From the NCBI GenBank assembly GCA_021014325.1, contig CM037471.1, positions 24,820,818-24,884,817 of the forward strand: a stretch of DNA of 64,000 nt. Reading direction: 5' to 3'. The stretch comes from Plazaster borealis (taxonomy: Eukaryota > Echinodermata > Asteroidea > Forcipulatida > Labidiasteridae). Below the pieces are notes generated by a model, which saw only the letters and a list, made by a program, of their open reading frames with translations, did not search any database and was not told where the DNA came from. A program made the translations under genes and the position numbers. This document shows, piece by piece, positions 1 to 12,600 of this stretch. Within the stretch, counting starts at the first letter, position 1. Each line of letters starts with the position of its first letter.

Positions 1-13
1 GATATTTTCAGTC

Positions 14-235
14 TTACTCGGTGGTCTAGTGGTTTGACATCTGCTCTAGAATGGCGTGGGTTGTGGGTTTGTGAATCCAAACTGAGTAGTTTGTCTGTGG
101 ATTTGTTATCACAGGACTTGAAAAGCACCGAGTATACAGTGCTTATCACACATCAGTGTAGGGTAGAAAAACAAAATAATACTCTTATCCCTGATACAAA
201 CATTATATCTATTAAAGACTGTCATTTAAGTCTGT
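14..235 (+). repeat. tRNA-derived SINE, family S3
   Basis: Begins with a decayed tRNA-like head (GGTGGTCTAGTGG, later TGGGTTTGTGAATCC in place of a B box). The body contains GAGTATACAGTGCTTA and CACACATCAGTGTA. The same body recurs at 48755-49115. Confidence 0.65.
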
Positions 236-244
236 TGCATTCTA

Positions 245-1010
245 CTCATTTGCCTCGTGACCTCGGTCCTTTTGACCTAAGTGATAGTCTATTCTTATGT
301 GAGTGGTTCTGGGAGATGAGTTTGTGAATCAGTCTACTCATTTGCTTAGTACTCCTCATGACCTCGGTACTTGTGACCTAAGTGATATTCTATTCTTATG
401 TGAGTTGTTCTGGGAGATGAGTTTGTGAATCAGTCTACTCATTTGCTTGGTATTCCTCGTGACCTTAGTACTTGTGACCTTAGTACTCGTGACCTCGGTC
501 CTTGTGACCTAAGTGATGGTCTATTCTTATGTGAGTGGTTCTGGGAGATGAGTTTGTGAATCAGTCTACTCATTTGCTTGGTATTCCTCGTGACCTTAGT
601 ACTTGTGACCTTAGTACTCGTGACCTCGGTCCTTGTGACCTAAGTGATGGTCTATTCTTATGTGAGTGGTTCTGGGAGATGAGTTTGTGAATCAGTCTAC
701 TCATTTGCTTAGTACTCCTCATGACCTCGGTACTTGTGACCTAAGTGATATTCTATTCTTATGTGAGTTGTTCTGGGAGATGAGTTTGTGAATCAGTCTA
801 CTCATTTGCTTAGTACTCCTCATGACCTCGGTACTTGTGACCTAAGTGATATTCTATTCTTATGTGAGTTGTTCTGGGAGATGAGTTTGTGAACCAGTCT
901 ACTCATTTGCTTAGTACTCCTCATGACCTCGGTACTTGTGACCATAGTGATAGTCTATTCTTGTGTGAGTGGTTCTGGGAGATGAGTTTGTGAATCAGTG
1001 AGTTTGCTAA
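245..1010. repeat. Tandem satellite, ~101-131-bp unit, 7-8 copies
   Basis: Units start with CTACTCATTTGCTTAGTA and end with GGGAGATGAGTTTGTGAATC. Two units carry a 30-base internal expansion of GTGACCTTAGTACT-type short repeats. Lies in the downstream intron of GOSR2 (minus strand). Confidence 0.9.
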
Positions 1011-1167
1011 GACCATCCGTCATATCTTTCTTATTGTTCCTAAATTCTTCTGGAATTAGATTGATCCATTAACTGAACAATAACAACCGCCACTGCCTGT
1101 CCAACAAAATTTAACTACAAACAAGTTTCTGCCATTAGAATAGCTGCTTTGTGCATTGTGTGTGTGA

Positions 1168-1203
1168 CCATGGAGGAATAAAACCCATTATATTCCTCCA
1201 TGG
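1168..1203. repeat. Perfect hairpin, 14-bp stem
   Basis: ACCATGGAGGAATA and its exact reverse complement flank an 8-base loop. Probably a short foldback/MITE remnant inside the GOSR2 intron. Confidence 0.75.
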
Positions 1204-1390
1204 TGTGACGCAGTGTACAGGCTCTATGATCGCAGGGCAGAGATGCACATGTTCATTCCATGTGAGCACCATTGTTAGGCAATTCCTATGGTGGATGGGG
1301 GCTTTATGGATCGATGTATTCAACTCGCAGCCTAAATTACATCCAATCAACTTGAAAATGAAGGGGACACAAAGTAATTAACAAACTTAC

Positions 1391-1499
1391 AATCTGGCAT
1401 TTTGTTTTCTTGTTGGGGGTTCTTTGTTGACAAGGATGTCCAGTCTCTCCAGGTTACTGACGATTCGATCGATCATGGTTTGAACCTCACTCTCTGCGT
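1391..1499 (-). CDS. GOSR2: GOSR2 coding exon 3
   Basis: 109 bases between a CTGTTTAG acceptor and a GTAAGT donor. Encodes (H)[12 protein letters not shown], then the conserved LERLDIL, KEPP and RQNAR-like (RKQNARL) motifs diagnostic of membrin. No further exon was recognised between 1390 and the window start; the intron there contains the satellite at 245-1010. Confidence 0.88.
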
Positions 1500-2761
1500 C
1501 TAAACAGATAATTACAATAATGACAACTGACTTCAAACCTAAAACTTTGCTTTCACTGTTTTCCATTAGTTGGCAAATCATGTTCTTTCTAACTTTTTAA
1601 AGACAATACTTTCGCACAAATGCAAAACCTTGAATCTCAATTTTTAATTACATGCTTATATCTTGCTAAAGAGGATCTCTCTGCAGTTTCAAACATGATT
1701 ATCATATAATGGTTATTTGGGTTACATTTCTGCACTGACACAAAGATAATTTTTAGCTATAAAATATTGTCAGCTCATAAACTAAGGTCTATTTATTTTA
1801 ATATTTATGTATTTCATCAAGTTCATTTATTTTGGAGCTCCATGCATAGTTTATTGGTGATAGTCTTTCCCAAAGTATTGTTGATTAATAAGAAACAATA
1901 TTTTGTATTCTCTTTTTCTGATTAATAGTGATCTTAGATTTAAGGACCATGGAACTACTAAACAGGACCTAAAAACCTTGATGTAATGAAATACTCTTGT
2001 CAGAAGGAGACTTACGGTGGACATTTTCAGGCGAAGCTTGTTCCACTCTTGACAGACCATTCTGGACTTCTTGAAGTAATCTTTAAAAAATAAAGAAGAT
2101 CAAGTTGAAGGTACTAAGACAGGGATTATAAAATTGATAATTTAAATGCATTTAAAAAAGGGAGTAATTCAACCTACACCCCAACCCATAAAACTGTGAC
2201 CAGCATGTTTTCCTGATTCTGATGAACAAGGGGACTGCATTGGTACATGAACTATGGTTACCATGGGGCAACTGAGGAAGGATTTTAATAAAATACTTGG
2301 GAATTAGTTTTGATTGAATGAATGCACTTTACTTCCCCCTAGTAAGATATATGCAGTAACACTGTCATGATTGTACATTAAATAATTTCTCTAGGAGTTG
2401 TGGTGGTTCTGAAATGCTTCGATCATCTTCAGAGCATCCTGATCAAAATATTGAGTTGTTAAACCACAGGTTATTTTCAAAACATTGTATCTCCACAAAG
2501 CAAAGTTTCAAATCCTACTTACATTTTTTTTATTATTCCACTTTTACTGTCTTCAAATGTATTAAATTACTTTATTTTAAAGAGCCAAACAACAATTTTC
2601 CAGTGATCAATTTTCAAACAAACAAATTGTCTTCTACACAAAAATACCACCTTCCCAATAATGAGAGGGGATCTCTTATAGAGGATCACCAGTTTCAGTG
2701 GTTCAACAGTCACAGTCCCAGATGTTACTTACTTGTTTGTATCATGATACAACCGCTCCAT
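1391..2761 (-). CDS. GOSR2: GOSR2 (membrin) Golgi SNARE, N-terminal three coding exons, partial
   Basis: Qb-SNARE of the cis-Golgi that acts in ER-to-Golgi and intra-Golgi membrane fusion. Reading the minus strand, coding exons are 2761-2733, 2080-2016 and 1499-1391. Each is bounded by AG acceptors and GTAAGT donors, and the phases join (2, 1, 2). The joined product is 67 aa so far. It starts [10 protein letters not shown], continues through [13 protein letters not shown], and ends with the conserved block [21 protein letters not shown] minus its last bases. This matches the N-terminal helical region of membrin (vertebrate forms have LERLEIL..KEPP..RQNARL). The central region, SNARE motif and C-terminal membrane anchor are not in the window and must lie left of position 1. 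The start is the first ATG of exon 1. Family knowledge gives the function; the exon structure is read directly. Confidence 0.88.
2016..2080 (-). CDS. GOSR2: GOSR2 coding exon 2
   Basis: 65 bases; the first completes a Lys codon from exon 1. Encodes [21 protein letters not shown], one residue per codon, ending in phase 1 before GTAAGT. The acceptor is the pyrimidine-rich TTTTTTAAAG. Confidence 0.86.
2733..2761 (-). CDS. GOSR2: GOSR2 coding exon 1
   Basis: Encodes MERLYHDTN plus two bases of the next codon. It is followed on the minus strand by the donor GTAAGTAAC. The Met-x-x-Leu-Tyr/Phe start and Thr-(His/Asn)-Lys match the membrin N-terminus. The 5' UTR beyond 2761 was not delimited. Confidence 0.82.
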
Positions 2762-3149
2762 TGTGTCTACCTCAATATATAAACTTGTTTATTGCAATTC
2801 CCAATGAAGTCTTGATGTCTTTAGTTTTCAATCTGCACTGGGAGTGAAACAACAGAAAAATGTTCAATTCAATTGAGGACCACGGTGATTGTATCCCTTA
2901 ACTTAAAATTGGGTCTTGGGGTCTTTGGTTTAAAACATCCTTGAAAAGTCAGCCCCTTCACATGACAGAAGTAAATAATGTTGGTTATTTGTAAACGTTG
3001 TCATACTAACCTTAATTGCGGAATACCCTGCAACTATGGAAGCCACTCCTACATTGTTAATTATAACCGCCGTAATATCCATTCAATTTGACAATATCTT
3101 AATCCTATGGCAACTGAAAAGCTAATTCATACCTATGTCACCTCGTTTC

Positions 3150-3775
3150 TTGATAACTGTAATTCTTTACTTTTTGGCTCGCCTAACATTCCAATCAAAT
3201 AAATCGTTTACAGCAGGTTCAAAATGCTGCAGCTCATCTTGTAACAAACAAAAACGGTCATCCCATATTACACCTGTTTGAAAATCTCTTCACTGGCTTC
3301 CTGTTTTCGAGAGCAAATGTCTTACAAAATTTGTTTGTTAACTTATCGTGCCTTCAATGCCTTAACCCCTGGCTACATTTCTTGCTTCATTCATTCTCCC
3401 TCTGTCACTCGTCCTGATCTATGATTATCTAGAGCCCAAACACTGTTTGAGCCTTGTTCCAAAAGAAGTTAGGGGGGGGGTAAACAGGGCATTTGCTACA
3501 GCTGCTCCTTGTTTGTGGAATTTGATATCGCTGCATATTCAAACATCTAGTTCCTTAAGTACTTTTAAATCTCAACTTAAAACGCATTTGATGTCTCAAG
3601 CCTTTTCTCACTCATTGTAATTGCATCGTCATTGTCATTTTCCATGTACATTATGCATTCGTAAGTTATTGTATTTGTGTTGTATTCTTGTAGTTGCCTT
3701 AGGCTTGGGCACTCTATCCTACCGGAGGATATGTGCGCACTGCGCGTTATAAGTTTTGCTATTATTATTTAATGT
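3150..3775 (+). mobile_element. Decayed non-LTR retrotransposon 3' end (L2/CR1-like reverse transcriptase C-terminus)
   Basis: Broken frames resemble the RT C-terminal region: NSLLFGxPN, QVQNAAAHLV, then a region corresponding to SFxTAAPxLWN and LSTFKSQLKTHLM. It ends with CGTTATAAGTTTTGC and an ATT-type tail, as in L2-like LINEs. Several frameshifts and a poly-G run; non-functional. Confidence 0.7.
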
Positions 3776-4049
3776 ATGTTGAGTGTTACGATTGAGTGGT
3801 TTATCTGCTAAGTAATACTATTATAGGCTTGCATTCTGAGGGGAACATGTTGCCCGTCGGACTGCCAGGTTTTCATTCATTATGAGTATGACCATATAAC
3901 AAAAATCCTGTTTACCAAGGTACTATGATAATGTTTTTTAGACATGGGTGAAAAGTGGCGGTCAAATTTGGCACATTTCCTCATACAACTTGTGTAGAAC
4001 ATTTCACAACAAAATTAAGACTAAGAAGGTCAGCAAAATTATGTGTACT

Positions 4050-4550
4050 GTTCCGACCATGATAGGGATAGAGAAATAGGGAAAGCCCTGTATCCCACCA
4101 CAACTTCCATCATCAAGGAAAGGTTATATTTTACACTTGTTCGACCACACTTAGAATATGGCGTAGCAGCAGCATGGAACCCTCATAAAAACTGTCATCA
4201 AGTCTGCAATTGAGAAAGTTCAGCGCAGGGCAATGCGTTTTGTCTCTGGAGATCATTCAAGGAAAAGTAGTGTCTCCAAGATGTTGTTGTCCCTTGACAG
4301 AAGGGAAACCCACCAGGTGACTCAACTATCTTCAGCCAAAAATGCAGAGATCCGGGGGGGGGGGGGGGGAACAACAACCAATTCAACATACCGCAATCTT
4401 CCTCAACTGCCTTCAAGAATTCATTTTTTTCCAAGGACCATTAAATTATGGAATGACCTGCCCCAACACACGACGCACAATACCTTCAGAGACAATTACT
4501 ACAACTACATAAAACCAAATCTTAGACAACCTCACCTCCCTACCTCCTAG
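4050..4550 (+). mobile_element. Decayed non-LTR retrotransposon RT C-terminal fragment, second family
   Basis: Frames include LVRPHLEYGVAAAWNPH, IEKVQRRAMRFVSGDHS, then FFPRTIKLWNDLPQ after a poly-G tract. These are the usual C-terminal motifs of jockey/CR1-type RTs. A central part appears deleted. Confidence 0.75.
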
Positions 4551-4686
4551 CCAAGATCCCAAGAGGATGTTTTCAGGAGGAAACCAACCAAGCACCAAGT
4601 TAGTAGTAGTATCCCCCAGTCCCCGGTTTTCGGGGTACCAAAGCTTTTTCCTTGAATTGATATTACAAGTACAACTTAACGGTGGA

Positions 4687-5350
4687 AGGTTAGGAGTAAT
4701 TGCAGAATACCCCGCCACTCAGAAATGACCCTTTTAAAAGGAAAGGATATGCTGTCGGAGTTCTTTGCAAGAGTGTTCAAGTTTAAAGTTTTTTTGAGAA
4801 CGAGGTATCCATATCCGTATGGGTTCACTTGCAAGATAACGTAGGCCTCCACGGTCGTAAATCGAATGGGGGGTAGAAAATGGCTAAGTCCAAAGCAGGT
4901 ACCGGGAAGTGGATACGCGGATACGGGGTGGACTGGAGAAAGGGCCGGAGCATGGGAAGAGGGCGCTATTCGCAAGTGATAAGTAATGGGGCCAGCCAAA
5001 CACAACAAAAATTGAATGGGGAGTTGGGTAGAAAATGGTTAAGTCCAAAGCAGGTAGCGGGAAGTGGATACGCGGATACGGGGATACGGGGTGGTACGGA
5101 TGTACACACACGAGTGGTTGAGCATCCAAGCGTCAAACACAACGTAAATCGAATGGGGAGTTGGGTAGAAAATGGTTAAGTCCCAAGCAGGTACCGGGAA
5201 GTGGATACGCGGATACAGGGATACGGGGTGGTACGGATGTACACACACGAGTGGTTGAGGATCCAAGCATGACTCTGTATCCGCGTATCCGGATACGCGG
5301 AGGGATAGGTGAGTGGCGGGGTATTCTGCAATTGTGCCGAAGGTTACATA
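4687..5350. mobile_element. TIR element with internal ~120-140-bp tandem repeats
   Basis: Ends are inverted copies of AATTGCAGAATACCCCGCCAC (left at ~4700, right at ~5311-5333). Inside are about three copies of a unit containing AAGTGGATACGCGGATAC and GGTGGTACGGATGTACACAC. A related single end occurs at ~3010-3035. Short open frames on both strands here are repeat-derived. Confidence 0.7.
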
Positions 5351-5546
5351 GTAGTCTTATCTCCAAGTTTAGGTCAAGGGAGAGGAGACTCAATGTTTGG
5401 TAAGTAGAAAATGTCACTTCGTCTCTCTAGCTAGGGGTTGTTTACATCACGCACAGTGACGTGAAACTTATGCCTTTGATTATGAGTATCTCTCTACCAC
5501 ACTAGCAGTTTTAGAGCAGCTCGTACTATTGTTATATAGGCCTAGG

Positions 5547-5705
5547 CCCTTTTTGAAACGACCGGCTTCGGCTTCGGATTCGGCTCAGGCTAGCTAGGCC
5601 CCTCAGTTGTTTTGACTATACGCATGCTATGCGTTCAGGGATTCTGACGAGAGAACGGAGCCTGAGCCGAATCCAAAGCCGAAGCCGGTCGTTTCGAAAA
5701 GGGCC
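5547..5705. mobile_element. Foldback MITE, ~45-bp inverted repeats
   Basis: The left arm GAAACGACCGGCTTCGGCTT is repeated inverted at the right end (AAGCCGAAGCCGGTCGTTTC). The arms extend to GGCCC at the outer edges and AGCCTGAGCCGAATCC inside. Confidence 0.85.
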
Positions 5706-5835
5706 ATAGCTACAGTATAACTGATACAGTATGTAAATACAATCCATGTAATTTTACTTAAAACGTTTAGTATACTAGTAACAAATTAGTAATAGCAGCC
5801 TAATTACTACGAAAGCGCCCTCTTTTGCGGTCGTT

Positions 5836-5905
5836 TTTGACATCTGCGGTCGTACTCGTAGTTACCCTACTTTCTAGTCGTACAACCGCAGGTGTCAACA
5901 TTTCA
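5836..5905. repeat. Imperfect inverted repeat
   Basis: TGACATCTGCGGTCGTAC pairs with GTACAACCGCAGGTGTCA. It could fold into a ~25-bp hairpin. Lies ~650 bases upstream of the ACAD11 start; could be a small MITE. Confidence 0.65.
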
Positions 5906-6544
5906 AAAATGGAGTATCGTAACACCATTTCTAATTCTAACTTGATGACGGTAAGATGGACAGACTTTTGTAGTTTGTACTTACGACATAAAGACCAACG
6001 TTGGTTTATGTTTGTTGGTATTTCCGTTTGTTAACGTGCATGTCCTTCATCTATCCATCCCCATGTCATTATTAGCACTCGACCCATTCATCGTCGACAC
6101 CGTATGTACACCGACGTCGACGTGTTACTATAGCGCCCTCATGTGAGTAAAATTAGAATAAGACACTGTATTTTTGTTTATAGCCTGATTACAAATGACT
6201 GCCCAATTTAGTAAAAAGGTTTTCTGGTGGAAGAAAAATCTTGAAATGAAATACAAGCACTATTCGAAAAAGTCAAACCTGTTCTATTTACTCGGAAATC
6301 TTAAAGACTGATGTCCGCTTTTCTAAAAAGGGGCATTAAGTTGGGCCATCTTTTTTATTCGGAGCCGGGTATAAATTTCAAGCTGGGACACAGGACACAA
6401 TCACCAAACTGCTGTCTTGTTTGTAATTTTCGATATCTGATTAAACTTTGGACGGAGATAGCACTAGCTGACATAGCCCGATGTTTTGAGGTGAGGTGAT
6501 GAACTTATCACTGTCGCTATCATCAGGAGACTGGCCGTTTTAAA

Positions 6545-6672
6545 ATGGCAGGTACGACTAAAGTTAGAGAGCAACATCGCTTCGATGAGCAGAAATTACA
6601 CGAATTCCTGATCAAAAGAGTACAGGGGTTTCCCCAAAGTTTATCGAGCAACTTAGCTGTACGGCAATTTAC
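6545..6672 (+). CDS. ACAD11: ACAD11 exon 1 (start codon)
   Basis: Starts with the ATG of AAAATGG (good Kozak context, A at -3 and G at +4) and reads [18 protein letters not shown]. It ends in phase 2 before GTGAGT. The segment LAVRQFT leads into exon 2 as in vertebrate ACAD11. Confidence 0.88.
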
Positions 6673-9600
6673 GTGAGTATAAAACTAAGCATCACACACA
6701 GTGTGCAGTCCAAGTTTGAGTATGACCTGACAAAATCATAACGGCAATGACGGATACTGCTGTACAGTAGCAAGGTAACTTGTAGCACTAGTGAGACTAC
6801 CACCAGTGAAACATAACTACCGCTAATCAATCATCACTTCCAAAGGTAAACAGAAGCCGAAGGGCGTGTCCTCTGAATCTGATCGTTGGGGACAAGTCGT
6901 TTGACTTTTGTTTGAGTATTGAGTATGTTTTCTCCAGCTAGCTACTTTGTTTTTATTGTTGAATTACACCATGGAGGTACGGTAGGCCGGCCTATTTTTA
7001 AGTGGCAATTATTATAATAGAGGTTTGCAGTTTGACAAATTGAAATAACTCTAAGGCACTGGTGACTGGTTGGTAATTACTCAAAACAATTGTTAGCATA
7101 AAAACTTACTTGGTAACGATCAATGGAGAGCTGTTGATAGTATAAAACATTGTGAGAAATGGCTCCCTCTGAAGTAACGTCGTTTTTGAGAAAAAAGTAA
7201 TTTCTCAGTAAAATATTTGAATTCTTCGAGACCTCACGCGTGAGGTCTTGAAATCACATCATCTGAAAGCACACAACTTCGTGTGACAAGGGTGTTTTTT
7301 CTTCCATTATTATCTCGCAACTTCGATGACCAATTGACAATTGAGTTCAAATTTTCACAGGTTTGTTATTTTGTGCATATGTTGAGATACACCAACTGAG
7401 AAGACTGGTCTTTGACAATTACCAAAGGTGTCCAGTGTCTTTAAAGGTATCGTATCGTAGGAGGTCCTGTATTTGGGGTGCCCCTGAAATCGGGGCAAAT
7501 CTTTTACATGTACCTCTCTGCGCGCGATGTAAACAGTCCGTAGATACAATTTTTGTGGTTTGACTTGCCAAGCAAAGAGTCTCCTCTCCTTCGACCAAAA
7601 CTTAGAAACATGTAAGGCTCCACTGGTTAGTTGTGGTATTTTAGGCATTTCTACAAGGTACAAAAATATGTCATACTGTTGGGGCCATAAAAAAAAAATT
7701 GCCCACCGAAAAAGTTTCATCAAACACTTTTTCAATTCGCAATTCACGATGATCAAATCATGTGACTGAACAGTCTGCTGAACATTCTGGGGGAAAAATA
7801 CAGAGCCTTAAAGAAGCCATGTGCCTTATATCATTTTCTAATAGTCTGGAGAATTTGTTTTTGTAACCCTCATGTCATTATCATATATCATTTTCTAATA
7901 GTCTGGAGAATTTGTTTTTGTAACCCTCATGTCATTATCATTATTAATGTCAAAATTTAAACATCGGATTGTTGATTCAATTTCACTGTTTATTTGTATG
8001 CTTTTTATAAATGTTAAGAAACATAAAACAACACAAAACTAAATAAAAATCAGATTTGAAAGCCAAGAATTATTTACACCTTTTTTTATATTTTTAATTT
8101 TATTTTAAGTTTTTGCAAATTACCATGGTAATTTTTGAAATTAAATAAAAAATATTTTGAATAAAATGAAGACAACTGCTGGCTATAGAGTCATACAAAA
8201 AGTCTCACAGAACACTTGTAGTCACTGCAGATGTTTCTTCCACCTACGGCTTCACCGGGACACCATACTTTCTTGTTTGCTTTGAAAACAGGTAAAACTC
8301 AAAACAAATGGGACGCTATTGAAGTCATCGAAGATCGGTGCTTGGTGTGAAAGTTTCAATGTCTATGATCAAGTTTTAATGTATGTTTGCATGTACTTCT
8401 TATAAACAAAGGAAGCCAATTAGGGCATCAGTTGATATATGGCATCTTTCTTTCTTTTTTAATTCAAAGAAAAAGCTATAGTACCCCGAAAACCGGTCAC
8501 TGCAGGACACGCATTTGGTAATGACTCAAAACAAATATTAGCATAAAAACTTACTTGGTAACAGCAACGGAGAGCTGTTGATAGTATAAAACATTGTAGA
8601 AAACGACTCCCTCTGAACATAGAGAAAGGACTCTATGCTGTGAAGTAATGTAGTTTTTGAGAAAGAGGTAATTTCTCACTAAAATAATAAAAACTTCTTG
8701 CAAGAATTTTTTATTCCTATCTGAAAGCACACAATTGTACAACAAGGGTGTTTTTTCTTTCATCATTTTCCAGCAACTTCGATGACCAATTGAGCCCAAA
8801 TTTTCACAGGCTTGTTATTTTATGCATGTTTAATGTTGGGATGTGAGAACACTGGTCTTTGTCAATTACCAAACGTGTTCAGTGTCAAAACAGTGACATT
8901 CTGATCTCTCTCTGTCCTTGCTCTTTGATGTGATTGTTGGGTGCAATCCAAGTTGTCCTTTTTTTAAATTCGCGCAAGCCAATTTAAAAATTTGCGCGCG
9001 CACAATTCCTGAACTGAAGTCTGCCCACACAAATAAAAATTGCGCGGCTGAGGCACGAAATTGACATGAACTACGCGGTGTGCATGAATAAATTCCCTTT
9101 GGGAAACAGCGGCGGTTTATAAACATTTTGCATGGTTGTTGTCATTGTCGGACTACAACAAAAACGTGGATGCATTTGTCTTTCAAACGAATTGTCAACA
9201 TGGGAATCTGCCAGCGTGAGTGTCCCGTGCTTTGTCACAATGAATTTCTGAACTTACAGTTCGTGAGGAGACGTGTTTCTCAGCGTGTCCCCAAGTTTTT
9301 GAACAAAAGTATCACTTCGGACAGAGGTTAAGATCCAGCAGAGCACTACATGTACATGTACTTCGAACTTACACCTTTAACCTTTAGACGTAAATTCCCT
9401 TCATACAGTGTAAATTTCACGACAAGTGGTGAGAATTATGGTTGAACAACAAGTTTGTGTGTGTGTGGTATCAGCCTCTGTATACAGCTGTACATACATA
9501 GTCACATGAAACAGCCATTGAATTTTGTTGGCACCCTTGACAAGTGATGTGTTTTGAGATAACATTTCGGGTCCATTCCAAAATGGCAGCGATCCATTAT

Positions 9601-12600
9601 TGGGAAGTAATTCTGAGCAAATTGAAAAAGATTATTTGCAATAACCTTTAAAAAGGATGGTAATTTCAACAACCAAAGCTCTGGAGGGAAGCTAAAGAGG
9701 TAAATAACACATTTAGTTGGTTAAAACCGCTAACCCACAGGTAAGGGATTCGCCCAGATGTAAGCTGCACAATTTAATGGGCTGGCAGTATGGCTAAAGC
9801 CTCCCTCAGGTCGACCTTCACCACACTAATGGGGCTACTTTGGCTGTAGCACTATTTCATGTTCTTAAAGTTAGTTCTGTGATTGTGACTTTTTATATCC
9901 ACATTAGCTCCGGTCAGTCCAACCCGACTTTCTTCATCTCCAAAGATGGTTGGGAATACGTTATGCGCAAGAAGCCTCCTGGTCAGTTACTTAAAGGGGC
10001 ACACCAGGTCAGTCATGTCATTAGCGGAAAGTTTATGTTTGTGATTTTACCCTTACACCTTACTCCTTCAGTTTAGATACTTACAAGCTACTCTGGTGGG
10101 ATGTGAAACTATGCCCCCGCACATTCTATATAGCATTTTTTTCCTATACAGACCTCAAGATAAATGGATATACACTTTGGTTATTAGAATTACATTTTTT
10201 TCCCCCTAACAGATCGACCGTGAATTCCGTGTACAGCAAGCTTTACATAAAGCTAACTTCCCCGTACCGAGACCCCTGGTCTACTGTGATGATGATTCTG
10301 TCATTGGTACTGCATTCTATGTGATGGAACATGTCCAGGTTAGTCAAGTGGAAAGGCTTGTCCCAAAGCACTGGGACCTAATTTTACAAATGCTAAGCAA
10401 TCAATCTGACACAATGAACTTACAACAGGAACCAGTAATTAACAATTTAGATAACATGAAATTGGAACAACTAACTTGTTTCTGTTAAGTAAAAAACTTT
10501 GTTGCCGCTTTGTTTGTTTGTTTACTGGCACCAGTAAATTTGTTAACTGGCACCAGTTTGTTTGTTTACTGAAATAATGCCCTGGACTCTATTAATGGCT
10601 CTGCTTTAACAGAAAGAAAAAAACTATACCAATTGCATAGAACTACAGTATGTCCATACATACATGTGGAGTGTCGTGGCCGAGCGGATAAGAACACCGA
10701 ACTCAAGCTCTGGTGTTTCTGATCAGCAGAGTGTGGGTTCGAATCCCAGTCGTGACACTTGTGTCCTTAAGCAAGACACTTAACCACATGCTTCGTCCTT
10801 CGGATGGGACGTTAAGCCGTAGGTCCCGTGTGTTGTGTAATGCACGTAAAAGAACCCAGTGCACTTCTCGTAAAGAGAAGGGGTTCGCCCCGGTGTTCCT
10901 GGTTTGATCGGCAGCATATTGCGCCACAGCACCTTGTAAACCATTACATGGTGCTATGTAAAGGAATAGGTCTCATACTTCAAAAATGTAGCCCCGCATA
11001 CCTTGCGGGAAAAACTTACTGTTTGTCTGTTCAAGCGCCTTGAGTACCTTCTTGGTAGATACGTGCGCTATATAAGACTATATCATTATCATTATTATTA
11101 TTATCATTATTATCATACAAAGGGCATTGCCAATGGCAGGAAGGGATTACAAAAAGACAAAATTCAACTTATGTCCAAAAAGATTATAAAACTATAAACA
11201 ATAATTTTCTTTTATCATGTTTTGCGTACATTGCTTGACACAAAGTTTGCTCATTCAGTGCAGATAACGGTATTCTTACAAACCACAAGGTGATATCATT
11301 TTAGGTAGATATCTAAAAAGTTTAGTAACCAGTTACTGATTAGGATCTTCCAATTTTTTCCTTCCAACCTGATGGGATTATTTTAGCGGAATTGCTGGAA
11401 TAATGTTTCTTTGAGAGTACCGCTGGCACAAAGAAACTTAGAGAACAAAGATTTTGTTTGAAGCACCAGGATTTGTAAAATATTTTGAGAAAATACCATA
11501 TTCACGCACTGTGAATCGCAAAACCTCGGCTGTGAGAGACGGCCGCCAATTGGGCCCATGACCGGAACCAAGGCTGGAATTTCAGTTCGCTCACCTCCAT
11601 TGAGTCCATATGATGAAATACAAAATGGTAGAAGCCTTTGGATGCCACATAATTCTTTCTTGCAACAAAAAGACATACTTAGAATTAAGAAAACACAATA
11701 ACCCCTGCACAAAGGCAGAATTTTACCCTTTTTCCCAGTGCCAACTGTCCACTTTGTGTGGGTGAGACAAAACGTTGCATGCACTGACCACACTTAGCTG
11801 TGGAAAGTATGGGGGACCTTTGTTACGATAATCCAATGTGATACGAAAGTACAAAATGCATGTCACCCAAATTCTAGCAGGTAAATTATTGGTGTCTTGA
11901 CACAACATCCCTTGTCAACTGGCAAAAGAACAGGAACAAAGAAAAATGCTGAATTACAACAATTTGACATTAAAAATAAAAATGACTAGAACAATAGACC
12001 ACAGGAGCAACATATATGCACAAGCAAATGGACAAATAGCAAAAATACCTACTAACTTACTAATAACTAAACTAGCAATCAAGATAAAAATGTAAAAACA
12101 AAAATGAATTTCAGGTTAACTTGAGATATGGGGTTGTCAAGACATCTAAAATTACACTACATAAGAATTACACCATTCCAATATCATGATGTGCTTTGAA
12201 GTATTTACTAATCAAATGAATGAAAACGTCTCAGGGTCGTATCTTCAGGGATTTCACCCTGCCCGGTATGAGTCCATTGGAGCGGTCTGCTATCTATGAT
12301 GCTATGAATGAGGTGTTGGCTCGTCTCCATTGCTTAGACTGGAGGAAGCTGGGACTACAGGGCTATGGCAAAGAAAGCAACTACTGTGGACGTCAGGTGA
12401 GCACCATGACCACATGTACAGTTAGCTCAGCTATCCCACCTGTCATGTAGTTGTTCACAGTTCACTCTAGATTGGTGCAAATATTGGGAGAATTTTCGGG
12501 ATGCTAGGTGGCAACAGACTAATACCAAGTAAATCCATTGTTATCAGACATATCAGCCAGAACTTTATAAACATTGGAAACTAGTACCTGTTATGTTTGC

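Larger units (their letters stand above)
2762..6544. other. Intergenic region between divergent GOSR2 and ACAD11
   Basis: Presumably contains both promoters, though no TATA box or other core element can be assigned. Most of 3000-5905 is transposon debris, listed separately. The last ~500 bases before ACAD11 are free of recognised repeats and should hold its 5' UTR. Confidence 0.6.
6673..9907 (+). other. ACAD11 intron 1
   Basis: 3.2 kb; holds two family-A MITEs and the 57-bp duplication. The remainder (including 8894-9907) shows no exon or repeat I can identify. Confidence 0.8.

Noticed and set aside
4446..5417. Several overlapping frames on both strands with Tyr/Pro-rich periodicity
   Set aside because: Products of the tandem repeat inside the TIR element.
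10671..10755. Functional tRNA-Leu/Ser gene
   Set aside because: A and B boxes are present, but the cloverleaf is incomplete and the sequence continues into a SINE body that recurs in the window.
11383..11908. Two minus-strand frames in ACAD11 intron 3
   Set aside because: No recognisable family, no splice partners, ordinary composition.
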